DNA of 59,959 nucleotides from Bacteroidales bacterium (GCA_021158345.1 JAGGUV010000005.1:1-59959); one strand, 5' to 3'. Counted from the first letter of the stretch, positions 18,133 to 27,702 are shown. The notes: generated by a model not told the origin, from the sequence alone. Translations and numbers: made by a program.

Positions 18133-19389
18133 ATGGATAGAACGATTTATATTATTATAATTTCGATAATAGTTTTTAACTATTTGTTGGAGCAATTTTT
18201 AGAATATCTTAACAAGACCTATTGGAGCAATAAACTACCTCCAGATTTGGAGGGCATCTACAGTGCTGAAAAATACAAAAAGTCACAGGATTATTACAAG
18301 GCAAATAAAAAATTATCTTTCATTTCCGGTACACTGTCTTTTGTCTTGATATTGTTAATGCTTCATTTCAAAGGCTTTGCCATAGTTGATAATTATATAC
18401 GACAGTTTACTGTTAACCCGATTTTGTTGGCACTATTATTTTTTGGAATTTTTGGATTAGTATCAAATATTCTTTCAACACCATTTTCAATATACGACAC
18501 TTTTGTTATTGAAGAAAAATATGGTTTTAATAAAGTTACGCCAAAATTATTTGTTTTGGATAAATTAAAATCTTTACTCTTGGGTGCTGTAATTGGAGGT
18601 GTTTTATTGTCTGTAGTGGTTTTAATTTATGAGTTCACAGGCAATTGGTTTTGGTTTATTACCTGGATGGTTATTACAGCTTTTACAATATTTATGACAA
18701 TGTTTTATTCCACTCTGATAGTGCCTATTTTCAACAAACAAACACCTTTGGAAGAAGGCGAGCTAAGAGATGCTATTGAGGCTTTTTCAAAAAAAGTAGG
18801 ATTTAAACTTAGTGATATTTATGTTATCGACGGCTCAAAACGTTCTAAAAAAGCTAATGCTTATTTTAGTGGATTAGGCTCAAAGAAACGTATTGTGCTT
18901 TATGATACTTTGATAAAGGAAAATACTGTTGAAGAATTAGTTGCTGTTCTTGCTCATGAAATTGGTCATTATAAATTGAAACATACAAGAACAGGTATCA
19001 TTATTGGTATTATTCAGACAGGGTTGATGTTGTTTATTTTATCATTATTCATTCAAAAAGGTTCTGCCATTTCGTTAGCTCTTGCTAAAGCTCTCGGAAG
19101 CGATATTCCAAGCTTTCATCTCGGCATTTTGGCATTTGGCTTATTATATACTCCTTTGTCATTAATTCTGGGCTTAGCTCTAAATATTGTCTCACGGAAA
19201 AATGAATATCAAGCAGATAAATTTGCAGGCGAAAATTATAATTCAGAAGCTTTACAAACAGCTTTGAAAAAATTGTCTGTAAATAATCTTTCAAATTTAA
19301 ATCCTCATCCTGTTTATGTGTTTTTTTATTATTCACATCCTACTTTATTGCAGAGATTAAATGCTTTAAAAAAAATCAAAAATAATTAG
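18133..19389 (+). CDS. M48 family (Ste24/CAAX-type) integral membrane metalloprotease
   Basis: A 418-residue zinc protease of the Ste24 type. Several membrane helices surround the active site HEIGH (residues 275-279, within VLAHEIGHYKLKH). The third zinc ligand Glu is in SRKNEYQADKFA. The N-terminal M48 extension (peptidase_M48_N-like, TYWSNKLPPDLEG and EEKYGFNK) is intact. Bacterial members act in membrane protein quality control; CAAX processing itself is not expected in bacteria. The length matches Ste24 homologues (about 410-430). Confidence 0.95.
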   Translation: MDRTIYIIIISIIVFNYLLEQFLEYLNKTYWSNKLPPDLEGIYSAEKYKKSQDYYKANKKLSFISGTLSFVLILLMLHFKGFAIVDNYIRQFTVNPILLALLFFGIFGLVSNILSTPFSIYDTFVIEEKYGFNKVTPKLFVLDKLKSLLLGAVIGGVLLSVVVLIYEFTGNWFWFITWMVITAFTIFMTMFYSTLIVPIFNKQTPLEEGELRDAIEAFSKKVGFKLSDIYVIDGSKRSKKANAYFSGLGSKKRIVLYDTLIKENTVEELVAVLAHEIGHYKLKHTRTGIIIGIIQTGLMLFILSLFIQKGSAISLALAKALGSDIPSFHLGILAFGLLYTPLSLILGLALNIVSRKNEYQADKFAGENYNSEALQTALKKLSVNNLSNLNPHPVYVFFYYSHPTLLQRLNALKKIKNN

Positions 19390-19392
19390 AAA

Positions 19393-19848
19393 ATGTTCAG
19401 GGAATTTCAAAATATAAGTATCAGAAGAAAATATCTGAATAAGAATTATAGAAATATTTTAACTGATATAATTAATAATAATCATGAACACTGGAAGTGG
19501 CGGTATAAAGTTGCTGAATATTTTTCTAAAGAAACAGATTTAAAAAAATATGGTTTAAAAGCAATTTATTTAATTGGAAGCACAAAAAATGCCTGTGCTG
19601 GCCCTGCCAGTGATATTGATTTATTAGTGCATTGTGATACTGATTGTTTTAAAAAAAGTAAATTTTTAGCCTGGGTAAAAAAATGGAGTTATACAATTTC
19701 TTATATTTATAAAGAAAATGGAGATTTTTATATTAATGATGGTTTAATCGACTTGCATATTATTACTGATGAAGACATTAAAAACAAAACATCTTTTGCT
19801 GTAATGATTGGTGCTATTACTGACCCTGCTCGTCTTTTGAAATCTTAA
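19393..19848 (+). CDS. Nucleotidyltransferase-fold protein (MNT-like)
   Basis: A 151-residue protein with a polymerase-beta-type nucleotidyltransferase signature: IGS at residues 61-63 and, after a short gap, PASDIDLLV with the metal-binding Asp pair (D74, D76). A possible third acidic residue lies in DGLIDLHIIT. The substrate is unknown. No HEPN partner is adjacent, which argues against a HEPN-MNT toxin-antitoxin pair. It starts 3 bp after the protease stop and is followed by a phosphoesterase, so it probably belongs to the same operon. Confidence 0.82.
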   Translation: MFREFQNISIRRKYLNKNYRNILTDIINNNHEHWKWRYKVAEYFSKETDLKKYGLKAIYLIGSTKNACAGPASDIDLLVHCDTDCFKKSKFLAWVKKWSYTISYIYKENGDFYINDGLIDLHIITDEDIKNKTSFAVMIGAITDPARLLKS

Positions 19849-19858
19849 ATTTTATATC

Positions 19859-20716
19859 ATGTGTAAATGTTTTTTTGTTTCCGATATTCATGGTAAAGTC
19901 CACAGATATGAGAAACTTTTTAATCAGATTAAAATAAATAATCCTGAAATTATTTTTATTGGTGGCGATATTCTTCCTTTAAATAATTCTACAAAATATA
20001 AAGACAGATTTTATAATGATTTTTTGAATGATTATCTTATTAAAAAATTTATTCAGCTTAAAGAAGATTTAAAAGATTTATACCCTGAAGTATTTTTAAT
20101 TTTTGGAAATGATGACCCAAAAATTTACGAAAAAGATATTCTTGAGGCAGAGAAACTTGGCATTTGGCATTATCTTAATCAAAGAAAATATAAATATAAA
20201 GATTATAGCTTTTATGGTTACTCTTATGTTCCACCAACACCATTTTTGTTAAAAGACTGGGAGAAATTTGATGTGTCGGGATTTATTGATGTTGGATGTA
20301 TTTCACCTATGGAAGGACAGCGTAGTGTTGAACCTGAGCATGATATAAAATATTCATACATTAAAGATGATATTGATTTATTGATTGGTGATGATGATTT
20401 AAAAAATGCTGTTTTTCTTTTTCACAGCCCTCCTTATCAAACTAAACTCGACAGGGCAGCCCTTGACGGGAAAATGATAGACCACGCACCGCTTGATGTA
20501 AATGTTGGCAGTATTGCCATTAAAAGATTTATTGAGATTAAACAGCCTCTGTTAACACTTCATGGACATGTTCACGAATCATCGGAAATAACAGGTTTTT
20601 GGAATGATAAAATCAAGAAAACATTTATGTTTTCTGCTGCTTATAATTATGATGATTTGGCTATTGTTGAATTTTATTTAAATAATCTTGAAAATGCCAA
20701 AAGAAAATTGATTTAA
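19859..20716 (+). CDS. Calcineurin-like metallophosphoesterase
   Basis: A 285-residue soluble enzyme with the five-block metallophosphoesterase pattern: SDIHG (D9, H11), GGDILPL, FGNDD (the GNHD block with a second Asp in place of His), FHSPPY and HGHVHE. It hydrolyses a phosphomonoester or diester with two metal ions; the substrate is unknown. It is the last gene of the YdcF to phosphoesterase run and converges on the ABC permease gene. The GNDD variant is common in the YfcE/archaeal-type subgroups. Confidence 0.88.
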   Translation: MCKCFFVSDIHGKVHRYEKLFNQIKINNPEIIFIGGDILPLNNSTKYKDRFYNDFLNDYLIKKFIQLKEDLKDLYPEVFLIFGNDDPKIYEKDILEAEKLGIWHYLNQRKYKYKDYSFYGYSYVPPTPFLLKDWEKFDVSGFIDVGCISPMEGQRSVEPEHDIKYSYIKDDIDLLIGDDDLKNAVFLFHSPPYQTKLDRAALDGKMIDHAPLDVNVGSIAIKRFIEIKQPLLTLHGHVHESSEITGFWNDKIKKTFMFSAAYNYDDLAIVEFYLNNLENAKRKLI

Positions 20717-20852
20717 GAAAATAATAAAATCCTGTTTTTGTATTATTACCATTTTAATATAAAATAGAAACTTTTTTCAAGCAGTCTAAAAGAGATTTTT
20801 TTCAAATACGACATCAATAATCAGATAAGTTTTTTAATTTGATAATTGAAAA

Positions 20853-21680
20853 TTATAAATCATTCTTTTTCAAAAAATAATATGTTAACCAAATAAATAA
20901 TACACAATAAGCTATTACAGTTGCAACATTTAATAAAGAGACATTTTCTTGAAACTGAAATCCAAAAAGTTTCATTAATGAACTGTTAGGCAATTGTATT
21001 AAATTGCTGATAGAATTCACAGGCATAAATTTAGCTACGACATCAGGTAATTTAACACAAATGATAGGTTCAACAATTATTGAATATAATAAAATCAGAC
21101 TTATTGTTAACCCTGATTTTTTTAATAAAAAGCTGCAAAATAATGCAAAAATCATAAATGAAAATAATTCAAGAAAATATGCCAAAATATATTGACAATC
21201 GTTGAAAATAAGATTGTAAGATTCAGATGGAGTATTTATCAAACCTAAGATAATGCCTGTAATAAAAAGTAATAATGTGCCTGCTAAGCTCAATAAAGCA
21301 ATGAATAAAATTTTTGAAAACAAAAAATCTTTTTTGCTCAAACCACAAATTATATTCTGACGTATAGTTTTAAACGAATATTCATTTGTTATTGAAATGA
21401 CCACAATGAGTGCCAGGAATATTTTAAAATAGCCTGCAATAAATCCAAGATTGTGCCATATATACGGAAATGAATAAAGGGATAATTTGGGGATAGGAAT
21501 ACTGGCATTTTTTTTGCCTGTTGTTATGTTATTTATAAACTCCTGCGTCCCGGCAAATACAGCTATTATAACTATACAATATAAAATAAACAATACCCAG
21601 AAAGTTTTATTATTGGTTTGTTTTTTTAGCTCTATGTTTAAAAGCTTTACTGATGGGCTTTTCTTATTAATAAAAATCAT
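20853..21680 (-). CDS. ABC-2 type transporter permease
   Basis: A 275-residue membrane protein with six predicted helices. After TM1 comes a soluble loop, then the ABC-2 coupling segment SITNEYSFKTIRQNIICGLSKKDFL, which is diagnostic of these permeases. With the ATPase encoded 57 bp upstream it forms a simple exporter, possibly for a peptide, lipid or antibiotic. The substrate cannot be predicted. Confidence 0.88.
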   Translation of the reverse strand: MIFINKKSPSVKLLNIELKKQTNNKTFWVLFILYCIVIIAVFAGTQEFINNITTGKKNASIPIPKLSLYSFPYIWHNLGFIAGYFKIFLALIVVISITNEYSFKTIRQNIICGLSKKDFLFSKILFIALLSLAGTLLLFITGIILGLINTPSESYNLIFNDCQYILAYFLELFSFMIFALFCSFLLKKSGLTISLILLYSIIVEPIICVKLPDVVAKFMPVNSISNLIQLPNSSLMKLFGFQFQENVSLLNVATVIAYCVLFIWLTYYFLKKNDL

Positions 21681-21737
21681 ATTCTTTTTTTAGGATTTGC
21701 GTTAATTTATTTTTTTCTACACTCTAATTAAATAGAA

Positions 21738-22643
21738 TTAATTATTGTTTGATAATTGCTCTAAAAAATATTTTTCCAGGTTTTTCTTTTTAATAGATAA
21801 ATGATTTAATGTAATACCTTTACTAAATAGATAATTGTTTATTTCCGATGCTTCAATGTTATTGTGAGTTTTAATTACCACTTTATCTGTTTCTATAACT
21901 GCTGATTTTATTTTGTTGTAATTAACAATAGCTTCATAAAGTTTTTGTAAATCATCTGAACGTAATTCAATAACTGAAGTTTCGCTTAAAACCTCATTAA
22001 CATTACCGGAAGCAACTTTTTTACCTTTATTAATAACAATTACATCAGTGCATATTTTTTGCACTTCATCAAGCAAATGACTGGAAAGAATGATTGTAAC
22101 ACCTTTAGAATTGATTTTTTTCAGGAGTTCACGCGTTTCCATGATGCCTTGTGGGTCAAGCCCATTGGTGGGCTCATCCAGTAACAGAACTTCGGGGTTT
22201 GATAATAAAGCACCTGCAAGAGCAAGTCTTTGTTTCATTCCGAATGAAAAAGTTTTAAATTTGTCTTTTCTTCTCTCATACAAGTTAACATCTTTAAGCA
22301 CTTTTTCAATATTATCATAGTTTACATCTTTTATGTCTGCAAAAATTTCCAAATTTTTTCTTGCTGATAAATAAGGATAAAACAATGGCTGTTCCAATAT
22401 TGCACCAATTTTTTTTCTGTTTAATTTTGAGTTATGGTTATTAAACCAGGAATATGAGCCTTGATCAGCGTTTATTATTCCGAGTGTTATTCCAAGTGTG
22501 GTAGTCTTTCCACTGCCATTTGGGCCAAGAATACCATAGATGCTGGCTCTTTTTACATCAAACGAAAGCTCATCTACTGCTTTTATTCTACCAAATGTTT
22601 TTGATAATTTTTTTATTGATAATACTGTCTCTGTCAATTTCAT
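21738..22643 (-). CDS. ABC transporter ATP-binding protein (drug/peptide exporter type)
   Basis: A 301-residue ATPase with Walker A GPNGSGKTTT, a Q-loop in LEQPLFYP, an ABC signature FSFGMKQRLALAGAL (FGMKQR instead of SGGQxR, as usual in this subfamily), Walker B VLLLDEPTNGLDPQG, and an H-loop in SSHLLDE. The C-terminal domain (about 215-301) matches the CcmA/NatA-type extension. It pairs with the ABC-2 permease that follows. A predicted promoter lies at 22690-22697. Confidence 0.94.
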   Translation of the reverse strand: MKLTETVLSIKKLSKTFGRIKAVDELSFDVKRASIYGILGPNGSGKTTTLGITLGIINADQGSYSWFNNHNSKLNRKKIGAILEQPLFYPYLSARKNLEIFADIKDVNYDNIEKVLKDVNLYERRKDKFKTFSFGMKQRLALAGALLSNPEVLLLDEPTNGLDPQGIMETRELLKKINSKGVTIILSSHLLDEVQKICTDVIVINKGKKVASGNVNEVLSETSVIELRSDDLQKLYEAIVNYNKIKSAVIETDKVVIKTHNNIEASEINNYLFSKGITLNHLSIKKKNLEKYFLEQLSNNN

Positions 22644-22689
22644 GTAATGTTAAAGTTTAATAATAAACGAATTAATATTGTAATTGTTA

Positions 22690-22697
22690 CAAATATA
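22690..22697 (-). promoter_or_regulatory. Predicted -7 promoter element of the ABC exporter genes
   Basis: TATATTTG on the minus strand fits TAnnTTTG. It gives a leader of about 40 nt before the ATPase ATG. No clear -33 element. Confidence 0.45.
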
Positions 22698-22715
22698 AGT
22701 ATTGTTTTGTTTGTA

Positions 22716-23426
22716 TTATTTATAAAGAAGAAATACTGTGTTTTGTTTATGAAGATCAGGCGGATTTTTCTTCCATTCCGATACTGTTTTAGTTTTAATA
22801 AATTCTGTTTCTAAAGTGATATTTTTGGCAATACATAATAAGGTGTTTTTATCACATACTGAAAATATTGATTCTAACATTTGGTTATTTCTGTAAGGGG
22901 CTTCAATAAAAATTTGAGTTTGATTATCCTGATAAATTTTTTTCTCTATTTTTTTTAGCTTGTTTATTCTTTCAGACTTTTTTACAGGCAGATAACCGAG
23001 GAAAGCAAAATTTTGCCCGTTAAATCCTGAAGCCATTAATGATAGTAATATTGATGATGGTCCTATTAATGGGATAATAGATATTTTTTTCTGATGTGCG
23101 ATTTTTACAATTTCTGAGCCGGGGTCAGCAACACAAGGAACTCCCGCTTCAGATAATAGCCCAATATTTTTTCCTTTGTCAATGGGATTCAGATAATCAT
23201 AAATATCTTTAATATCAGTATGTTCATTAAGGATACTAAGGTTAACATTGTCAAAATTTTTGGTATAGCCTATTTTTTTTAAAAATCTTCTTGCTGTTCT
23301 TAACTCTTCAACAATAAAATTATCTAAACTGTTAATTATTGTTTTGTTATATTCGGGAATAATTTTTTTGAAATCATTATTTCCTAAGGTGGTAGGTATT
23401 AAAAACAGTTTGCCTTTATTTTTCAT
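22716..23426 (-). CDS. Tetrapyrrole-methylase-fold SAM methyltransferase (RsmI-like)
   Basis: A 236-residue protein of the tetrapyrrole (corrin/porphyrin) methylase fold. Visible motifs are LIPTTLG at the N-terminus, LLSEAGVPCVADPGSEIV (the RsmI-like GxPxxxDPG loop), PLIGPSSILLSLMASG and EAPYRNNQML. RsmI methylates the 2'-O of C1402 in 16S rRNA. This short form without the usual longer C-terminus is a Bacteroidota-type paralogue, so the exact target is less certain. It follows the PLP dehydratase by 12 bp. Confidence 0.88.
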   Translation of the reverse strand: MKNKGKLFLIPTTLGNNDFKKIIPEYNKTIINSLDNFIVEELRTARRFLKKIGYTKNFDNVNLSILNEHTDIKDIYDYLNPIDKGKNIGLLSEAGVPCVADPGSEIVKIAHQKKISIIPLIGPSSILLSLMASGFNGQNFAFLGYLPVKKSERINKLKKIEKKIYQDNQTQIFIEAPYRNNQMLESIFSVCDKNTLLCIAKNITLETEFIKTKTVSEWKKNPPDLHKQNTVFLLYK

Positions 23427-23438
23427 AGATAGTAATAA

Positions 23439-24383
23439 TTAATTCCAGGGTAAATTGTTTAAATCAACATTACCGCCGGAAATTATTATTCCGATATTTT
23501 TTTTTTCAAAGAAAGATCTGTTTTCCATAATGCAAGCTAATGGGACAGCAGACGATGGCTCAATAATTATTTTCATTCTTTCCCAGATTAAACGCATTGC
23601 ATAAATAATATTTTTTTCTTTTGCAGTGAAAATACTGTCAACATATTTTTTAATAATAGGGTAGGTGAGTGTTCCCAATGAAGTTAAAAGCCCATCAGCA
23701 ATAGTATTGGGATTTACTGAGGGAATAAGTTTGCCTTGATAAAAAGATTTATAAGCGTCGTTAGCTTGTTCAGGTTCAGCAGCAATAATTTTTGTTTTAG
23801 GGGAAAAATAAACAGTAGAAAGAGCTGTGCCGCTGACAAGTCCGCCGCCACCAATAGGAGCAATAATAAAATCTAAATTATTAATATCTTCATAAAATTC
23901 TTTTGCTGCTGTAGCTTGTCCTGCTATTACTTTATAGTTATTATATGGATGTATTTCTGTTGCCCCTGTTTCAGAAATGATTTTTTTTAAAGTGTCTTCT
24001 CTTGATTTTAAATTTGGGGAACAGAATGTGATAATGCCTTTATAATTCTTAACAGCATCAATTTTTACTTTTGGTGAGTTGTCAGGCATAACAATGTAAG
24101 CTTTAATATTTTTTATGTGAGCAGCTCTTGCCAATGCCTGAGCATGATTACCGGATGAATGCGTAGCAACACCTTTTTTTAATTTCTGATTATTAAGGGA
24201 TAATAAGGCATTGCAGGCGCCTCTTGATTTAAAAGCACCAGCTTTCTGAAAATTTTCACATTTGAAAAATATATTAGCATCAAATATTTTATTAATAATA
24301 CTTGATGTTAATATTGGAGTTCTGTGAATATATTTTTTAATTCTTTCAGAAGCCTGATTTATTGTGTTTATATCCGGTATCAT
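23439..24383 (-). CDS. Threonine/serine dehydratase-type PLP enzyme
   Basis: A 314-residue fold-type II PLP enzyme. The PLP lysine is in ENFQKAGAFKSRGA (about residues 42-55), the substrate loop is SSGNHAQ, and the phosphate-binding Gly loop is GGGGLVSG. There is no C-terminal ACT domain, which points to a catabolic or biodegradative dehydratase, or a serine racemase, and away from the feedback-inhibited IlvA. It deaminates threonine or serine to a 2-oxo acid and ammonia. It sits between the phosphatase-like gene (6 bp) and the methylase (12 bp) in one run. Confidence 0.9.
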   Translation of the reverse strand: MIPDINTINQASERIKKYIHRTPILTSSIINKIFDANIFFKCENFQKAGAFKSRGACNALLSLNNQKLKKGVATHSSGNHAQALARAAHIKNIKAYIVMPDNSPKVKIDAVKNYKGIITFCSPNLKSREDTLKKIISETGATEIHPYNNYKVIAGQATAAKEFYEDINNLDFIIAPIGGGGLVSGTALSTVYFSPKTKIIAAEPEQANDAYKSFYQGKLIPSVNPNTIADGLLTSLGTLTYPIIKKYVDSIFTAKEKNIIYAMRLIWERMKIIIEPSSAVPLACIMENRSFFEKKNIGIIISGGNVDLNNLPWN

Positions 24384-24389
24384 AAACTT

Positions 24390-24845
24390 TTATAAAGATT
24401 CAATAATTTTATCACAAGCTTTATCAATTTTGTTAAAAGTTTTTTTAAATCCTTCAACTTTTTTATGATATGGGTCAACAAGATGTTTGTTTAGACCTGG
24501 TTTCAATAAATTCATAAGGAAGTCAACTTTTTCCATGTCTTTTTCATTTTCAGCAAAAAATTTGACATTTCTGTAATTTTTATGATCCATAACATAAATT
24601 TTATCATACTTGTTAAAATCAACAGTAGAGAATAAACTTGAACGGTAATCTGAAATATCAATATTATTTTCCGCACAAATTTTAATAGAATTAGGATCTG
24701 GAGGTTCTCCTATTAAATGAGACTCAAATCCTGCAGAATCAACTTCAACTGAAGTGATGTTTTTTTCTTTTAGTTTATGTCTAAGAATTCCCTTAGCCAT
24801 AGGAGATCTACATACGTCCCCATTACTTACAAATAAAATTTTCAT
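24390..24845 (-). CDS. Low-molecular-weight protein-tyrosine-phosphatase homologue lacking the catalytic cysteine
   Basis: A 151-residue protein of LMW-PTP length. The P-loop should read C-x5-R-S; here it is SNGDVCRS at residues 7-14, so the nucleophilic Cys is replaced by Ser7 (codon AGT) while Arg13 and Ser14 remain. The general acid region is kept (VDPY, D124). The usual Asn of the loop is also changed (D10). The reading frame is otherwise intact, so this looks like a catalytically dead or altered phosphatase rather than a decaying gene. The gene sits near dnaA, where LMW-PTP genes are often found in Bacteroidota. A phospho-binding or regulatory role is inference. Confidence 0.88.
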   Translation of the reverse strand: MKILFVSNGDVCRSPMAKGILRHKLKEKNITSVEVDSAGFESHLIGEPPDPNSIKICAENNIDISDYRSSLFSTVDFNKYDKIYVMDHKNYRNVKFFAENEKDMEKVDFLMNLLKPGLNKHLVDPYHKKVEGFKKTFNKIDKACDKIIESL

Positions 24846-25007
24846 ATATATAGTGTTTTAGTTAATACTCAAAGCTTTAGAATAAAACAGAAAATAATCA
24901 GTCTTATAATAGTTGACTAATTTATAGTGAAATCTATAAAAAGTTGTACAATGAAAATTGTATGAAGGTGTAAAATTACAATTTTTTCAGATAACATCAA
25001 AAAAAAA

Positions 25008-26441
25008 TTAGTCTTTAATTTTTTTCTCAATGTTATCGACATGTGATTTAAACTGTTTATTTGTGTCAACGAGGTCGTTTATTGTACGGCATGCATGTAA
25101 AACAGTTGCATGATTTTTATTGCCGCAATGCAATCCTATTGAAGCTAATGATGATTTAGTAAATTTTTTAGAGAAAAACATTGTAAGTTGACGAGCTTGT
25201 ACAATTTCTCTCTTTCTTGTTTTAGAATTAATAAGTGAAACAGGTAAATTAAAATATTCGAAAACAATTTTTTGAATGTAATCAATAGAAATTTCTTTAG
25301 TAGTATTTTTAACGAATTTCTTAACCATTTCTTTTGCCAGATCAATAGTGATAGGCTTTTTATTAAGAGATGACTGAGCAACTATTGATATTAAAGCACC
25401 TTCTAATTCTCTGACATTTGTAGAAATACTGTAAGCAAGATATTCAATAACGTCATCTGGGATTTCAATGCCATCATTATAAAGGTGTTTCTTTAAGATG
25501 GCAATTCTTGTCTCAAGATCAGGTTTTTGTAAATCAGCAGCAAGCCCCCATTTAAAGCGTGATAATAATCTCGGTACTATACCTTTCATTTCTACAGGTG
25601 GTTTGTCTGACGTTATTACCAATTGTTTACCTTTTTGATGAAGATGATTGAAAATATGAAAAAATACATCTTGAGTTTTATTTTTCCCTACAAGAAATTC
25701 TATGTCATCAATAATTAATACATCAATCATCTGATAAAAATTCACAAAATCATTTTGATTGTTATTTCTAACAGAATCAATAAACTGATTGATGAATTGT
25801 TCAGTAGATACGTAAAGAACAATTTTATCGGGGAATTTATTTTTTACATGAAGTCCTATAGCGTGTGCTAAATGTGTTTTTCCTAACCCGACATTGCTGT
25901 ATAATAACAAAGGATTAAAAGCTGTTTTTCCCGGGTTGTCGGCAACGGCAAAACTTGCTGAACGGGCAAGCCTGTTGCAATCACCTTCAACAAAATTATC
26001 AAAAGTATATGATTCGTTTAGCTGTGACTGTATTTTTATTTTTTTTAATCCTGGAATTATAAAAGGGTTTGGTATTTCGTTATTTCGGGTTCTGTTAATA
26101 TTCAATGGCATTGAAATAGGGGGATTTTTAGTTGCGTTTTTATTACTCGTGGGAATATTAACAGTATAGGGTTTATTATACATTGAATTATCAATAATAA
26201 TGCTGTATTCTAATTTTGCATTTGCACCTAATTCTTTTCTTAAGGCTTTTTTTATTAATGAAATATAATGTTCCTCAATCCATTCATAAAAAAATTGACT
26301 CGGAACCTGAATTGTAAGAATGTTATTAGATAATTTTAAAGGATTAATTGGTTCAAACCACGTCTTATAACTTTGGTAACTAATATTATCTTTGATGATT
26401 TTTAAGCAGTTTTCCCAAATAATTTGATGTTCGTTTTTCAT
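25008..26441 (-). CDS. dnaA: Chromosomal replication initiator protein DnaA
   Basis: A 477-residue initiator. Domain I spans residues 1-75 (WENCLKIIKDNISYQSYKTWF), domain II is a variable linker, domain III carries Walker A SNVGLGKTH (182-190) and Walker B VLIIDDIEFL (241-250), with a sensor I ITSDK and the box-VII arginine region RLLSRFKWGL. Domain IV ends with the DNA-binding signature (GNKNHATVLHAC, within 440-451), where the usual R-D-H is K-N-H. Length is normal. No DnaA-box cluster was found on either side, so oriC does not appear to be adjacent. Confidence 0.98.
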   Translation of the reverse strand: MKNEHQIIWENCLKIIKDNISYQSYKTWFEPINPLKLSNNILTIQVPSQFFYEWIEEHYISLIKKALRKELGANAKLEYSIIIDNSMYNKPYTVNIPTSNKNATKNPPISMPLNINRTRNNEIPNPFIIPGLKKIKIQSQLNESYTFDNFVEGDCNRLARSASFAVADNPGKTAFNPLLLYSNVGLGKTHLAHAIGLHVKNKFPDKIVLYVSTEQFINQFIDSVRNNNQNDFVNFYQMIDVLIIDDIEFLVGKNKTQDVFFHIFNHLHQKGKQLVITSDKPPVEMKGIVPRLLSRFKWGLAADLQKPDLETRIAILKKHLYNDGIEIPDDVIEYLAYSISTNVRELEGALISIVAQSSLNKKPITIDLAKEMVKKFVKNTTKEISIDYIQKIVFEYFNLPVSLINSKTRKREIVQARQLTMFFSKKFTKSSLASIGLHCGNKNHATVLHACRTINDLVDTNKQFKSHVDNIEKKIKD

Positions 26442-26760
26442 TAATGGTTCAGTAATAAAAAGTTAGATGATTTATTAATTCTAATATTTCTTTTAAACAA
26501 AATTGACAATAAAAAAGTTTATAAAATATATTTTTTACTCTTGATTTTTTAATTTTTTTTTTGTATAAGAGGAGATGTCATTAATAATCTTATCGTTTGA
26601 AAATCATTAGTTTTGTTTTATATAGATTATTTTTAAAATATACTTTATTTTTTTTTTAATATGTTATGTTAAATAGAGATTTATGTTTTATTTGAGCCTC
26701 TATAAAAACTAAATTTTAATGTTTTGTTTTCTTGTTATCTTTATTTTTTAAAGGTGAATA
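26442..26760. other. Gene-free AT-rich interval upstream of dnaA
   Basis: A very AT-rich interval of 319 bp. It must hold the dnaA promoter on the minus strand, but no exact TAnnTTTG was found, and no TTATCCACA-type DnaA box is present. No coding frame of note. Confidence 0.5.
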
Positions 26761-27699
26761 TTACACTGAATTATTTTTAATTTTAATATTTGAAGTTTCG
26801 ATGAATTTAAACTTTGATTTATTAAGAATATAAAAATCTATTCTGCCGAGAACAATTCCGGCCCATCCTGCCTGAACAATGATAGTTTCTTTATTGTTAT
26901 AATTTTTTATTCTAACAGCTTTATCAAGAAAAGTATGAGTATGTCCTCCAATTATTAAATCTATATACTTTGTGTTTTTTGCAATTTTAATATCATCAAT
27001 TATATTATTATCAGAATATGAATAACCGAGATGAGAAAGGCATATTATTAAATCGCATTTATATTTTTTCTTGAGCAAATAAGACATCTCATCGGCTTTT
27101 TTCAACGGATCGAGGTAAACGGTTTTTTTATATAATTGTGGATCTACAAGTCCTTCTAATTCAATACCGAGGCCAAAGACTCCAATCTTAAGACCATCAA
27201 CAAAAAATATTTTATGAGTTATTGTTTTACCGTTTAAAGCAGTTTTTTTAAAATCGTAATTTGAAATGATAAAAGGAAAGGTGGCATATTTCATTTGTTG
27301 AGCAATATTGTCTACGCCGAAATCAAATTCGTGGTTACCAATAGTGGTGGCATGATAACCCATTTCGCTCATAAGTTTAAATTCCGGTTCTCCTTTAAAA
27401 TAGTTAAAATAAGGTGTGCCCTGAAAGGAATCGCCTGCATCGAAAAGCAAAACATTTTTTTCTTGTCTTCTTATCTTTTTTATTATTGCTGCTCTTCTTG
27501 CACAACCTCCCAAGCCAGGATATTTGGTGTCGTTCAATGGAAATGGCTCGAGATGACTATGGACATCATTAGTGTGTAATATTGTTAATTTAGTATATCT
27601 TTTTTTTGCATAAGTGTTGAAAGGACTGAGAGTCAATCCCAGAACAGCTCCTGCCGAAAGCATAGTTTTAATAAATTCCCTGCGGTTTTCTTCTGACAT
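26761..27699 (-). CDS. 5'-nucleotidase-type metallophosphatase, N-terminal (catalytic) half
   Basis: A 312-residue exported protein with a twin-arginine-type signal (NRREFIKTMLSAGAVLG). The catalytic metallophosphoesterase domain is complete: LHTNDVHSH (metal ligands), DAGDSFQG, TIGNHEFDFG (the GNHE block), LSHLGYSYSD and GGHTHTF. It corresponds to the N-terminal half of UshA-type 5'-nucleotidases; the C-terminal substrate-binding half is a separate gene immediately upstream, 3 bp away. It dephosphorylates extracytoplasmic nucleotides or related substrates. Confidence 0.94.
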   Translation of the reverse strand: MSEENRREFIKTMLSAGAVLGLTLSPFNTYAKKRYTKLTILHTNDVHSHLEPFPLNDTKYPGLGGCARRAAIIKKIRRQEKNVLLFDAGDSFQGTPYFNYFKGEPEFKLMSEMGYHATTIGNHEFDFGVDNIAQQMKYATFPFIISNYDFKKTALNGKTITHKIFFVDGLKIGVFGLGIELEGLVDPQLYKKTVYLDPLKKADEMSYLLKKKYKCDLIICLSHLGYSYSDNNIIDDIKIAKNTKYIDLIIGGHTHTFLDKAVRIKNYNNKETIIVQAGWAGIVLGRIDFYILNKSKFKFIETSNIKIKNNSV

Positions 27700-27702
27700 T
27701 TT

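Noticed and set aside
19393-20716. HEPN-MNT type toxin-antitoxin system formed by the nucleotidyltransferase gene
   Set aside because: No HEPN protein is adjacent; the neighbours are a protease and a phosphoesterase in a housekeeping-type run.
24846-26760. Possible oriC next to dnaA
   Set aside because: Neither flank of dnaA contains TTATCCACA-like boxes or a run of 13-mer repeats. Only a lone near-match (TGTGGATTA) was seen far away at about 42831-42839, next to the tRNA-Ser promoter, which is not enough for an origin.
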